The translations under genes and the position numbers were made by a program. From a virus: DNA of 64,000 nucleotides. Below the pieces are notes generated by a model, which was given only the letters and a program-made list of their open reading frames with translations, was not told the origin of the DNA and made no database searches. Numbering within the stretch: position 1 is the first letter of the stretch; each line of letters opens with the position of its first letter. The stretch spans positions 79,375 to 143,374 of the IMG/VR virus record IMGVR_UViG_3300032770_000004, one strand, 5' to 3'. Shown piece by piece: positions 24,595-32,291 of the stretch.

Positions 24595-25161
24595 TCAGCC
24601 ACCCAGCACGGTCCTGAAGTAGAAACCACCCAGACCCTTCTCGCAGGGCTCCCATTCACAGGTCATGCCATACTTGATACCCAGGAGCTTAGCCTCAGTC
24701 ACAGCTTCCCGGCTGGGCGAGGTGGTGCCCTGGGCGTCGACATCCTCGTAGCTCCAGCCGCAGCGGTCGGTATGCGTATCGAGGCACAGCACGGTATCAT
24801 TGAAGAGCTTTTCGAGGTAGCCCAGCTTCACGAGCTTGCCGAGCCGCTCGTTGGCATCATTCATGAATGCATCCATGTCGATCTTGATGGGCAACGCGAA
24901 AGAGGCGTCGTAGAGGTACCCGATCCGGGCGTTGTTGGTGGTGAAGTAGACCACGGCGAGAGCGCCCTCGGGCATGTTCGCCTCTTTCCGGGCGTAAACC
25001 CAGTGGCAACGACGGGAGGTGACATTCCCGTTGGGTTGACGCACGAAGTCACGGTCATTCATGTCCTGAACGAAGGCGTACACGTACAGCCGGTTGTAGT
25101 CCAGAATCGGGCAGTCGGTCAGGTTGGATTCAACAAACTTGTAGAGCTTCTTGTTCGCCAT
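24595..25161 (-). CDS. Hypothetical 188-residue protein
   Basis: Start at 25161 (MANKKLYKF), because GAGG lies 6 bases upstream; an ATG two codons earlier overlaps that site. The protein is soluble with many aromatic residues and several Cys (RRCHWVYAR, DTHTDRCGWSYED, CEWEPCEKG). No family is recognised. It has its own consensus promoter and shares the leader box with the DUF932-like gene, so both are likely controlled together. Confidence 0.6.
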   Translation of the reverse strand: MANKKLYKFVESNLTDCPILDYNRLYVYAFVQDMNDRDFVRQPNGNVTSRRCHWVYARKEANMPEGALAVVYFTTNNARIGYLYDASFALPIKIDMDAFMNDANERLGKLVKLGYLEKLFNDTVLCLDTHTDRCGWSYEDVDAQGTTSPSREAVTEAKLLGIKYGMTCEWEPCEKGLGGFYFRTVLGG

Positions 25162-25175
25162 GTCCATCCTCGGTA

Positions 25176-25188
25176 ACTGCGAGTATGG
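25176..25188 (-). promoter_or_regulatory. Shared 13-nt leader box, copy 2
   Basis: CCATACTCGCAGT on the minus strand, just downstream of the -10 of the 25161 promoter; identical to 24530-24542. Confidence 0.6.
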
Positions 25189-25192
25189 TACA

Positions 25193-25220
25193 AGTATACA
25201 CTCCCCAAAAATAATGTCAA
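25193..25220 (-). promoter_or_regulatory. Consensus sigma70 promoter, TTGACA-16-TATACT
   Basis: -35 TTGACA (25215-25220) and -10 TATACT (25193-25198) with a 16-base spacer on the minus strand. Confidence 0.9.
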
Positions 25221-25224
25221 CAGC

Positions 25225-25500
25225 CTACTTCACGTCTGCTTCAATCATCTTAATCGCTTCGTCAATTACTTGTCTGGCCCAGTCATCGAACGACATATCT
25301 GCTGGTTTTTCTAGCAAGTAAGTACTACCTTCAGCGCCGCCGTGCTTGCAATAGAACTCCACTACGCTGAATTGGACTCCACTGACTTCAAGAAGAGTGC
25401 TTACTCTCATCAGCAAGGCTTCCACTGAAGTAGCATACATCCGAGGGGCTTTGGCCGTATCAGTGAGCATCCTGATGATTTTAGGGGTTAGAGCATTCAT
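25225..25500 (-). CDS. Hypothetical 91-residue protein
   Basis: Soluble alpha/beta protein: an N-terminal helical half, then 'VQFSVVEFYCKHGG' and a C-terminal amphipathic helix (FDDWARQVIDEAIKMIE). Start at 25500 overlaps the stop of the upstream membrane-protein gene (ATGA), so both are translated together. Function unknown. Confidence 0.6.
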   Translation of the reverse strand: MNALTPKIIRMLTDTAKAPRMYATSVEALLMRVSTLLEVSGVQFSVVEFYCKHGGAEGSTYLLEKPADMSFDDWARQVIDEAIKMIEADVK

Positions 25501-25742
25501 TTTTTGGAAGCGTAAATCGGCGTTCGCTTAGGAGGGGGAAACTTAATGTTCCTAAATTCTTCAATGGTTATGCGCCCGGATAATAGATCTTGATAGGCCG
25601 AGGCAACGACTCCCGGATATTCGACCATCCAACCGATGATTTGACGGCGATCTCGCTGGATTACCTTGATCAGAATTGTTGTATAAATCACTATGGCAAA
25701 TGCCACCAACAACAAACCCCAAGCAGATCCGATGGTTAACAT
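25497..25742 (-). CDS. Small single-pass membrane protein
   Basis: 81 residues: a membrane helix at about 3-27 (IGSAWGLLLVAFAIVIYTTILIKVI), a basic stretch (QRDRRQ) and a cytoplasmic helical region ending in Pro/Lys-rich sequence (FPPPKRTPIYASKK). The topology is N-out, C-in by the positive-inside rule. It is coupled to the next gene by ATGA. No clear promoter or ribosome-binding site is visible upstream. Function unknown. Confidence 0.55.
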   Translation of the reverse strand: MLTIGSAWGLLLVAFAIVIYTTILIKVIQRDRRQIIGWMVEYPGVVASAYQDLLSGRITIEEFRNIKFPPPKRTPIYASKK

Positions 25743-25817
25743 AATCCCCGACTACCGAGTCGCACAGTAGCAAGCCTTATTAAAGGAGGACACCGATGGC
25801 TTGAAACTCATTCGAGG

Positions 25818-25863
25818 AAAAACACCCCGTGGGGGCCAGGAGGAATCGAGGAACCCCACGGGG
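25818..25863 (-). terminator. Rho-independent terminator of the Ro60-like gene
   Basis: On the minus strand CCCCGTGGGG (25854-25863) and CCCCACGGGG (25825-25834) enclose a 19-base loop and are followed by TGTTTTT. The loop is long for a plain terminator, so an additional RNA role is possible. A small GCGG/CCGC hairpin precedes it. Confidence 0.75.
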
Positions 25864-25888
25864 CGCGGGTGACACCGCTACAAACCGA

Positions 25889-27478
25889 TTATAGCTCGAC
25901 CTTGTTGATCAAGTCAACCCAGTGTTGACCATTCAGCTGTCCCTTGAGGAACAGAGAAACGATGTCAAACACGCGGTCGTTGAAGCCGCCGACATTCAGC
26001 ACGTCGGCCATCTTGTCGGGCACCTGAACTGTAGCGCCCGGCTGAATGTCGATGCAGACCAGCTTTGCGCCTGGGTTGCGCTTCTTGAAGGCTGCCCATT
26101 CTGCGGCCATGTCAGTACCTCCAATGTAATGAGAAGCGTAGGCCGAACGAGCGAAAGAAACCCAGGACTCATTGTCCGACACGAAAATGACAGCGTCGGC
26201 CTTTGCCTTGGTTTCATTCAGGTGACGAAGAGCAGCCGCACAGTCAGTGCCGCCACCAGGAAGCTCTAGGAGCTTGTTTGCGTTTGTCATCACTGAATCG
26301 CGAGCTTCGAGTTTGATTGGCACAACTTGCGTGTGGAATGGCAACACGGTGGCGTCTTCGTTCTTGCGAACGACCGAGGCAGCCATGAGAGAGGCGACAT
26401 CAACGCAACGTACTGCCGTCGTACCGCCGCCGCGATAACCCGTAACGGGAGCCCTCATAGAACCCGAAATGTCAACAGCAACAACCACCTTGCCGGGCAG
26501 CTCGGGAACATTCTCCGTAGAGATTTCCAAAGCGTCCTGAAGAGCGCCAGTGATCTTGGCGGGCAAGTCGGCAGCATTCATGTACGCAGTCAGAAGCTGG
26601 TACGGAAACACCTTGGACTTGACGATTGACTCGCGATCCTTCAACAGATCAGCGATCTTCTTGACCTGAGTTCCGCCGTCCAAATTGAACACGCCATTGC
26701 GCTTCAGCGTGTTGAGATTCATGCGGAGAGTCTGCCAGCCCATCGACTCGGCAAGAACAGCCCACTGATCAGCGGACATCTTGACGTTCGAAAGGAACTG
26801 GAAGTTGATCTCAGGAGGCGCACCGGCTGGGTCCTTCTTGAACTTCTCGAAGGCGGCGACCTGAGCGGGGAGCAGATTGACATCATACTCCTTATCGAGC
26901 AGGTAGGCGAACATGTTGTTCATCGCAGGCGTAGTCGCCTTGGGGTGAACCATCTTGATGACATCGGCCAGTGACGGATCGTTTCCGATCGACTGAGCAA
27001 ACAGCTTGGAAGGACCCAGGCCATTCAGCATGCGCTGAATTGCCTTCTTGACCGCAGTGCCGAAGCTCTTGCGGCCGACCTTGCCCGAGCGAACAACTTG
27101 AACGAAGTTGCGGAGCATCTTGACGTTGTCAATCACGCGGGGAAAAGCCTTCTTGAAGTACACAAGACCGGCATTGCCTTCGCGCTCGACGGTCAACGAT
27201 GCGACCAGGAGAGCGGGCATGTCCTTCATGTAGCCGAATTCACGAGCATACACGGCCAGCTTGGCGACGAATTCGGGGCTGCACTTGGAGATCAACTTCA
27301 GAGTCATGTCGAGCTGGGTTTCAGCATCGGCGTAGAAGGTGTTGTTGAGGCAGCCAGTCAGCACGTATTGTGCGAGGGCGTGTTCGTCAGTGGTCTGGTA
27401 AGCGACACCTCCAGCCTCGTTGACAGCGGTGGTGGCATCTAAAGTACGACCGGGGTTCTTGAAAACGTTCTTGTTCAT
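25889..27478 (-). CDS. Ro60-like TROVE-domain RNA-binding protein
   Basis: 529 residues, close to the size of Ro60. Residues 1-325 form the helical TROVE HEAT-like ring (start 'QTTDEHALAQYVLTGCLNNTFY', which resembles Ro60/Rsr proteins); 330-529 is a von Willebrand A domain with a complete-looking MIDAS: D-I-S-G-S (Asp336, Ser338, Ser340), Thr411-Asp412 and Asp435 (VSDNES). Ro proteins bind misfolded RNAs and small Y RNAs. In bacteria Rsr works with exonucleases. GGAGGAG ribosome-binding site, extended -10 promoter and terminator frame it as a single-gene unit. Y RNA partner not proven. Confidence 0.9.
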   Translation of the reverse strand: MNKNVFKNPGRTLDATTAVNEAGGVAYQTTDEHALAQYVLTGCLNNTFYADAETQLDMTLKLISKCSPEFVAKLAVYAREFGYMKDMPALLVASLTVEREGNAGLVYFKKAFPRVIDNVKMLRNFVQVVRSGKVGRKSFGTAVKKAIQRMLNGLGPSKLFAQSIGNDPSLADVIKMVHPKATTPAMNNMFAYLLDKEYDVNLLPAQVAAFEKFKKDPAGAPPEINFQFLSNVKMSADQWAVLAESMGWQTLRMNLNTLKRNGVFNLDGGTQVKKIADLLKDRESIVKSKVFPYQLLTAYMNAADLPAKITGALQDALEISTENVPELPGKVVVAVDISGSMRAPVTGYRGGGTTAVRCVDVASLMAASVVRKNEDATVLPFHTQVVPIKLEARDSVMTNANKLLELPGGGTDCAAALRHLNETKAKADAVIFVSDNESWVSFARSAYASHYIGGTDMAAEWAAFKKRNPGAKLVCIDIQPGATVQVPDKMADVLNVGGFNDRVFDIVSLFLKGQLNGQHWVDLINKVEL

Positions 27479-27491
27479 CTTACTCCTCCAT

Positions 27492-27505
27492 CTGACTTAT
27501 GTCAG
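27492..27505 (-). other. Small inverted repeat in the Ro60-like leader
   Basis: CTGAC-ATAA-GTCAG (minus strand) lies between the -10 and the ribosome-binding site. It could be a weak operator or leader hairpin. Confidence 0.3.
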
Positions 27506-27521
27506 CAAATTGTTGCGTTAG

Positions 27522-27530
27522 ATTATAGCA
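27522..27530 (-). promoter_or_regulatory. Extended -10 promoter TGCTATAAT of the Ro60-like gene
   Basis: Perfect extended -10 on the minus strand. TTGACA lies at 27542-27547, but its 14-base spacing is too short, so the extended -10 probably carries the activity. Confidence 0.7.
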
Positions 27531-27543
27531 TCCTGGGTCTGTG

Positions 27544-28050
27544 TCAAGCCTTTTTCCGAATACCTGAGGTAATTTCGATGGGCAATCCACGAAGAAGTTC
27601 GTATAGCGGCTCATTCGCCTTAGGTAGATAAAAATTGCTGTCTTTGGCAACCTTATGGGCTTCTTCGCCCTTACAATACTTGCAATTTTCTAGTGGCACA
27701 CGGAAATCTCGATCGGGGACTCGAAAGTCTTCCAGACTTTTCTGATCACCAGCGATATAACCTGTAATCGTTGTGTATCCGTAGGAAACACTCAGAAGTG
27801 ACACTCCTACGATTGGAAACGAAAAGATGTGGGCACTATCATGCTCCCAGTCGGTTACATTTAGAAAGTACGAAGATAAGATCCAAGGATTTTCAGGCCT
27901 ATCGGGCCGCCAAAGCTTGATCTCCCCACACTTGATCCATTCGGCCATATCCCAGCTATGTCCAACTCGAATGACTGTTTCGATTTTAGATGCCCCACGA
28001 GAAAACTTTCGTAGATCATGCAAAAACAAGCTTTCTTTGAGTTTTTCCAT
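27544..28050 (-). CDS. Hypothetical 168-residue protein
   Basis: Soluble mixed-fold protein. A C-x-x-C pair (NCKYCKGEEAHKV) near residue 125 may bind metal; a Trp-rich stretch lies earlier (WRPDRPENPWILSSYF). I do not recognise it. It starts after AAAGG and a TTGACA-containing promoter, and stops just before the Ro60-like promoter, so it is probably a separate unit. It diverges from the tail-chaperone gene. Confidence 0.6.
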   Translation of the reverse strand: MEKLKESLFLHDLRKFSRGASKIETVIRVGHSWDMAEWIKCGEIKLWRPDRPENPWILSSYFLNVTDWEHDSAHIFSFPIVGVSLLSVSYGYTTITGYIAGDQKSLEDFRVPDRDFRVPLENCKYCKGEEAHKVAKDSNFYLPKANEPLYELLRGLPIEITSGIRKKA

Positions 28051-28057
28051 GGTACCT

Positions 28058-28087
28058 TTCTTAGGCTCAATGCCGACCTTTTGTCAA
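28058..28087 (-). promoter_or_regulatory. Promoter, TTGACA-18-TAAGAA
   Basis: -35 TTGACA at 28082-28087; the -10 (TAAGAA, 28058-28063) is weak. It would drive the 28050 gene. Confidence 0.5.
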
Positions 28088-28093
28088 GCAAGG

Positions 28094-28099
28094 TAATCT
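28094..28099 (+). promoter_or_regulatory. GTAATCT motif upstream of the tail-chaperone gene
   Basis: GGTAATCT lies 62 bases before the ATG at 28162, in the divergent region where the second virion block starts. Confidence 0.35.
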
Positions 28100-28161
28100 G
28101 TACCACGAGGACATCGATCGGAGCACTTAGCCCCGGTGTCCAATTCCAACTTGAGGTATCC

Positions 28162-28560
28162 ATGCAGAAAACCGAAGAATTTACCGTTTCCATTCCCACA
28201 TCTGACGGAGATACTCTCCGAGGAAAATTCAAAATCAAACTACGCCTGAGTCATCGCGATCGTCTTCAGATGGACGAAATCCGCCGAAGCCTTCTTGGTA
28301 CCAAATCCTCCGAAGCAAGTCAAGAGGCTTACGGATTGGCAACAGCGCTAGCCAAGATTCAGGTCCATCTAATTGACGCTCCTAGTTGGTGGAAGGAGAA
28401 CTCCAACGGACTTGACTTCGAAGACGATGAGGTGGTTCTACGCGTGCTCGAAGCCCTTACAAAGGTTGAGAGTGACTATCAAGCCAAGATAAAGAAGGAT
28501 GCAGATGAGGCTCGTGGAGATCTCAAGAAGGAAATCCTTGAATCTAAGGAGCCTAAGTAA
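28162..28560 (+). CDS. Putative tail assembly chaperone
   Basis: 132 residues from the ATG at 28162, chosen for the GAGGT 5 bases upstream; an in-frame ATG at 28018 runs antisense through another gene. The layout - N-terminal beta strands (FTVSIPTSDGDTLRGKFKIKLRLS), a helical middle (ALAKIQVHLIDAPSWW) and an acidic helical end (EDDEVVLRVLEALTKVESDY) - fits small proteins encoded just before tape measures and called tail assembly chaperones. No slippery-site frameshift could be assigned. It starts the second structural block. Confidence 0.6.
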   Translation: MQKTEEFTVSIPTSDGDTLRGKFKIKLRLSHRDRLQMDEIRRSLLGTKSSEASQEAYGLATALAKIQVHLIDAPSWWKENSNGLDFEDDEVVLRVLEALTKVESDYQAKIKKDADEARGDLKKEILESKEPK

Positions 28561-28823
28561 TGTACGGCTACAACTACCAATGGGTCCAGCAAGGCTGGCA
28601 ATGTCCCGTTTGTCAACGCGTATATTCCCCTTCGACGATGATGTGCCTTATGTGCCCTCCCAAGACAGAGGTTGCCACCACGTCAACAACCTATACGCCA
28701 TTTACACAAGTAGACTTAGACTACACCTGCCCACACGGTAAGGTTCTGGGATCGGGCTGTAATGAATGTGCGAGTGGTTGGTCCTTTACTACGACCATAA
28801 ATGACTCCAATAAAAACAAGTAA
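28560..28823 (+). CDS. Small zinc-ribbon-like protein
   Basis: 87 residues. Two cysteine knuckles (CPVCQRVYSP and CLMCP) followed by a second pair further on (CPHGKVLGSGCNEC) suggest one or two zinc sites. The 'GWQCPVCxRVYSPSTxxCxxCP' opening is familiar from small phage proteins of unknown role. It overlaps the previous stop by one base (TAATG) and precedes a helical protein and the tape measure, so a part in tail assembly is plausible. Confidence 0.65.
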   Translation: MYGYNYQWVQQGWQCPVCQRVYSPSTMMCLMCPPKTEVATTSTTYTPFTQVDLDYTCPHGKVLGSGCNECASGWSFTTTINDSNKNK

Positions 28824-28826
28824 TGA

Positions 28827-29333
28827 ATGTCCTGGATCAACGACCTCAAAGCATTAGCGATGCAATCGGTCCTCAAAGAGGATCTCGACTACCTTCTGCG
28901 TGATATTTTCCGTTGGTACTCCAAGGAGTTTGTCACTCCTTTACACGTTGTAGAGACACTTCCTTTAGAGGATGTTCTTCGGCACTATTATGAGGTTAAA
29001 TATGCCGAACTATCTGAACATGAACGGCTCGAAGAGATTGACCGTCTACTGTTGACAGAAGAGGCCCTCCGAATTCGCAAAGAACAGGAGGATGCTGATG
29101 ATGCCGATGCCTTTGAATATGCTAAGGCAGCTGAAAAGGTAGAGAAGTCTAAGGCACAAGCCAAAGAAGACCTGAAGCCACGTGTTGAACCTGAAGCTAC
29201 GCTACCAAAATTGAAGGACATGAAGGAACTCCCACAAGATATGGAGATCACCTTCATTGATGACAATGTAGATCCAGACGCCCTCTTGGAGGGCAGCTTC
29301 GGGCCGCCGTCCAAAAAGCCTAAGAACGGGTAA
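28827..29333 (+). CDS. Acidic helical protein before tape measure
   Basis: 168 residues, highly charged and mostly helical: 'LKALAMQSVLKEDLDYLLRDIFRWYSKEF' then 'EDVLRHYYEVKYAELSEHERLEEIDRLL'. The Ala/Glu/Lys-rich middle is followed by a Pro-rich acidic end. Position (chaperone, zinc protein, this, tape measure) matches the second tail-assembly chaperone of many myoviruses, but no sequence family is recognised. Its stop codon forms part of the GTAATCT motif serving the next gene. Confidence 0.55.
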   Translation: MSWINDLKALAMQSVLKEDLDYLLRDIFRWYSKEFVTPLHVVETLPLEDVLRHYYEVKYAELSEHERLEEIDRLLLTEEALRIRKEQEDADDADAFEYAKAAEKVEKSKAQAKEDLKPRVEPEATLPKLKDMKELPQDMEITFIDDNVDPDALLEGSFGPPSKKPKNG

Positions 29334-29336
29334 TCT
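29331..29336 (+). promoter_or_regulatory. GTAATCT motif 7 bases before ATG 29344
   Basis: GGTAATCTTT overlaps the previous stop codon and lies 7 bases before the endonuclease ATG, which lacks a Shine-Dalgarno. Confidence 0.5.
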
Positions 29337-29343
29337 TTGAATT

Positions 29344-29847
29344 ATGTCGCGCATGTCCAAGGAATACAACCGCGAAGCTAATCGTCGCTATCGAGAGCGT
29401 CATGGCGAAGCTCTGAAACAACGCAAAGCGGAATGGTATCAAGCCAACAAGGACCCCGCTAAAGAGGCAGCCAGATATGCTGCCGATAGAGAAAATCAAC
29501 GCGCTAAAAGACGAGAATACTACCAAGCCAACAAAGAAAATGTTAAGGCCCAAGTCAAGGCCTACGCTCAAAGAAATCCAGATCTGATTGTTCGAAGAAA
29601 CCTTAAACAATATGGCTTGACTTTAGAGCAGTACCAGAAAATGGAAACCGACCAGAATGGACTATGTGCCATTTGTGGGAAACCACCGACAAAAGGCCGT
29701 AAGCGTTTAAGTGTGGATCATAACCATACCACCGGTAAGGTCCGTCAGTTGCTTTGTGGTCGATGTAACACTGCTATCGGAATGACAGATGAGAGCGTAG
29801 AAATACTCCATAAAATCATCGACTACCTCAAGAGACATAATCAATGA
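29344..29847 (+). CDS. Endonuclease VII-like free-standing nuclease
   Basis: 167 residues. N-terminal Lys/Arg/Glu-rich helix (residues 1-80), then the endonuclease VII domain: YGLTLEQYQKM, GLCAICGKPP, LSVDHNHTTGKVRQLLCGRCN. The Cys pairs bind zinc and the DH-N-H motif is catalytic. It lies between tail assembly genes and the tape measure; its last codons overlap the tape-measure start (ATGA). It is related to the nucleases at 12953 and 38702. Confidence 0.85.
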   Translation: MSRMSKEYNREANRRYRERHGEALKQRKAEWYQANKDPAKEAARYAADRENQRAKRREYYQANKENVKAQVKAYAQRNPDLIVRRNLKQYGLTLEQYQKMETDQNGLCAICGKPPTKGRKRLSVDHNHTTGKVRQLLCGRCNTAIGMTDESVEILHKIIDYLKRHNQ

Positions 29848-32288
29848 GTGCAGGTAAAGAGCTGAAATTCCAGTTCATTTTGGATGAATCATCGTTCCAA
29901 CGCGTCAAAAAAGCAATCCAAGACCTTACTAGCGAAATGCAGAAGTTCGCTAAGGCCATGCAACCTGCCCAAGGAGGTGGGTTCGGACTTCTTGGTGGCG
30001 CGAATGTTGGTCGCCCCGGAACCGCCGCTGCTACTGTCACTCAGGCCGCTGGCAAGTCAGGCTTGAATCCCATCACGCAGGTAGTCGCAGCTAATGCCGA
30101 TGCCTTTAAGTCATTGGCTTCAGCCGGTACGACAAGCCTAAAAGGCCTAACAGATGCTCTTAAGAGATCTGTCAATGATCAGCTCCGTGAAGTTCGTGGA
30201 CTCCAGCAAGCATTGGATCGTCTTGGCGCTACCTATAACAATCTTGGTGGCAAAGGTACGACTGCCATGGCCGTACAGAACAAGATGGTCCAGGTTGCTG
30301 GTCGTCTCCAAGCAGCTCGTGGCCAACTTGGAACTCTTCAAGGTATGCTGGGTCCTCAGCCCGAGTTGATGCCAGAAATACCAGGACCAGAAGGTCCGCA
30401 GGGCCGCAGCAGGTTTAGTCAGTGGATGTATTCTCCTGCCAATGCCCCAGGCGGCAAAGCTCAATTCTTCGGAGGCGCCATTAAGGGAATCGGTCCTACC
30501 TCAGCCACTGGTGTCGCTGCCATGGGTGGAATAATTGTGGGCGGAATCATGGCAGCCATGCACGAAGCAATGGCTGGAACTAGAATGTACTCTCAAGCCG
30601 AAGCGCGCCGAGGTGACTTGGTAGCCGGTGAAATTTCACGTCTACGTAGCGGCGACATTACGCGTATGATCGCTCGCCAGGACATGCGTCAAGCCGCTGA
30701 GCGTCGTGGTGACTTGGATGCCGAAACTGGCTTTCTTGCTAAGGCTACTACCATAAGCGGCGCCGGTCTGTCTGCTGCCAAAAATCTTATTGCTATGAAA
30801 GGCGGCGCTAGCGGAACTGAAGATTTGACAGATCCTGAAGCCGCGATGTATGCGAATTATCAAAAGAAAGTAGAACAGTATGAACGTAGCGGCGACTTTA
30901 TAAACAAGCGTCTTGCTCTTGAGCGATTCAATTCTGAGTTTGGAGCACGTGTCAGTACTGGCCGTATTTTAGGCGCCGGTCTTAATCGCAAGATAGGCCC
31001 AAAAATGACAGGTCTCGGTCTAGTCCCCGGCTTTGGCGGAATGGGTCTCGGCACTACAGCTCAAGATACCTATTTGATGCAAGAAGCTGGATTGCATCGT
31101 CAAGGATACTCGATGGAACAGCTAGCCGGTGCTGTTCAGCAAAGCCGCCAGCTTGGTTTAGGCGGTGCGTATGCTGGTGAAATGATGGGTGCAGGTGCCA
31201 TGGGATGGGGACAATGGGGAGCCATTCGAGCCGCCGCCGCTCGTGGTGGTAATGCCAATCTTGCCTTGACTGCCCTGGGAGCTACATCTAACACCGCAGC
31301 TGGAATGGAAATTGGCCAAACAGCTTTTGGATTTGATCCTCGTGGAACTACCAGTGGAATCGGCCTCATGAGAGCCATTCAGGGTGGCGGATTTGATTTT
31401 ACTGGCGGCGTCAACGACATGAATCTTGCTGCTCGAATCCAACTCGGAATGGGCGCAGGTGACATGATGGCACAGGGTTTTGACCCCTATCAGCGAGGAC
31501 GCAATCTTGTAAGTGCCATCGGCCTCGGTCGTGGTCTTGGTACATACGGACAAGACTATCTTGGCAATGGAATGTCCTTTAAGCAACTGATGGATGCTGC
31601 CCAAGGCAATATTACTATTACTGGTAAAGCCATGGGTATCACTTCTGGCATGGCTCGCCAGCAACTCCAAAACATGGCCGGAAGTGTTTTCGAAAGATAT
31701 GTAGATCAGGGCGAAAATACTCCCATGGCTCACGCAATTCGTTCGTTCCGTCGTAGCGGAAAGAGCCTTAGTGCGTTCTTAAGAACTAGCGATGCCTCCA
31801 CGCGTGAAGCAATGGGTGCGTTCCTGGGAAGAGAAACAGGCCAAGGCGAAGAAGCGGGTTTGGGTGCCATTGGGCTTCTTGCTGGTGTTGGCAATACAAA
31901 GTTGCGATCCGGGAAAGTACCATATGGTGCCCTTGGTGAAGTCGAAAAGAGTAGGCTCGGTGCCGAAGCAGATCAAATGATCAAAGATGGACAGACCATG
32001 GCCGAAATGTTCTCTCAGGCAAAAGAAACATTCAAGCAGATGGGCACAGAAATCGAAATCCAAAAGAAATGGGCTTCGAATCTTGATGAGACTGCGGAAG
32101 CTTTTACAAATGCTTTGCATGACCTCGCCGATACGGTAAATGATACCGTCAAGCAAATCCGTACTGGCCAGCCAGCTGGACCTAGGTCTAGTACGGTTAA
32201 GGCTGAAGCAGCTGCTGCCGCAGAATCTCGTCTGCGAAACAATGGCTATATCGGCCAGCGTACCAAATCGCATCCCGATTGGAAGTAA
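29844..32288 (+). CDS. Tape measure protein
   Basis: 814 residues, Ala/Gly-rich and helical. The N-terminal region is coiled-coil-like (QRVKKAIQDLTSEMQKFAK); a hydrophobic stretch near residues 220-242 (AAMGGIIVGGIMAAM) may be the membrane-active segment. The remaining sequence has long Gly/Ala/Met-rich helices (MMGAGAMGWGQWGAIRAA...) and a C-terminal coiled coil. It sits between tail-assembly genes and the hub gene, as tape measures do, fixing tail length and helping DNA entry. The length is moderate for a large myovirus. Confidence 0.8.
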   Translation: MSAGKELKFQFILDESSFQRVKKAIQDLTSEMQKFAKAMQPAQGGGFGLLGGANVGRPGTAAATVTQAAGKSGLNPITQVVAANADAFKSLASAGTTSLKGLTDALKRSVNDQLREVRGLQQALDRLGATYNNLGGKGTTAMAVQNKMVQVAGRLQAARGQLGTLQGMLGPQPELMPEIPGPEGPQGRSRFSQWMYSPANAPGGKAQFFGGAIKGIGPTSATGVAAMGGIIVGGIMAAMHEAMAGTRMYSQAEARRGDLVAGEISRLRSGDITRMIARQDMRQAAERRGDLDAETGFLAKATTISGAGLSAAKNLIAMKGGASGTEDLTDPEAAMYANYQKKVEQYERSGDFINKRLALERFNSEFGARVSTGRILGAGLNRKIGPKMTGLGLVPGFGGMGLGTTAQDTYLMQEAGLHRQGYSMEQLAGAVQQSRQLGLGGAYAGEMMGAGAMGWGQWGAIRAAAARGGNANLALTALGATSNTAAGMEIGQTAFGFDPRGTTSGIGLMRAIQGGGFDFTGGVNDMNLAARIQLGMGAGDMMAQGFDPYQRGRNLVSAIGLGRGLGTYGQDYLGNGMSFKQLMDAAQGNITITGKAMGITSGMARQQLQNMAGSVFERYVDQGENTPMAHAIRSFRRSGKSLSAFLRTSDASTREAMGAFLGRETGQGEEAGLGAIGLLAGVGNTKLRSGKVPYGALGEVEKSRLGAEADQMIKDGQTMAEMFSQAKETFKQMGTEIEIQKKWASNLDETAEAFTNALHDLADTVNDTVKQIRTGQPAGPRSSTVKAEAAAAAESRLRNNGYIGQRTKSHPDWK

Positions 32289-32291
32289 TCC

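Noticed and set aside
22079-24622. An 847-codon plus-strand open frame
   Set aside because: It is antisense to two better-supported minus-strand genes with promoters and motifs; long antisense frames are expected in GC-rich genes.
25743-25888. tRNA or Y RNA
   Set aside because: A T-arm-like GGTTC...GATTCC can be read within the terminator loop, but no cloverleaf, anticodon stem or conserved Y stem is visible.
28018-28161. Longer start for the tail chaperone candidate at 28018
   Set aside because: The extra 48 codons overlap the divergent gene and its promoter; GAGGT marks the ATG at 28162.
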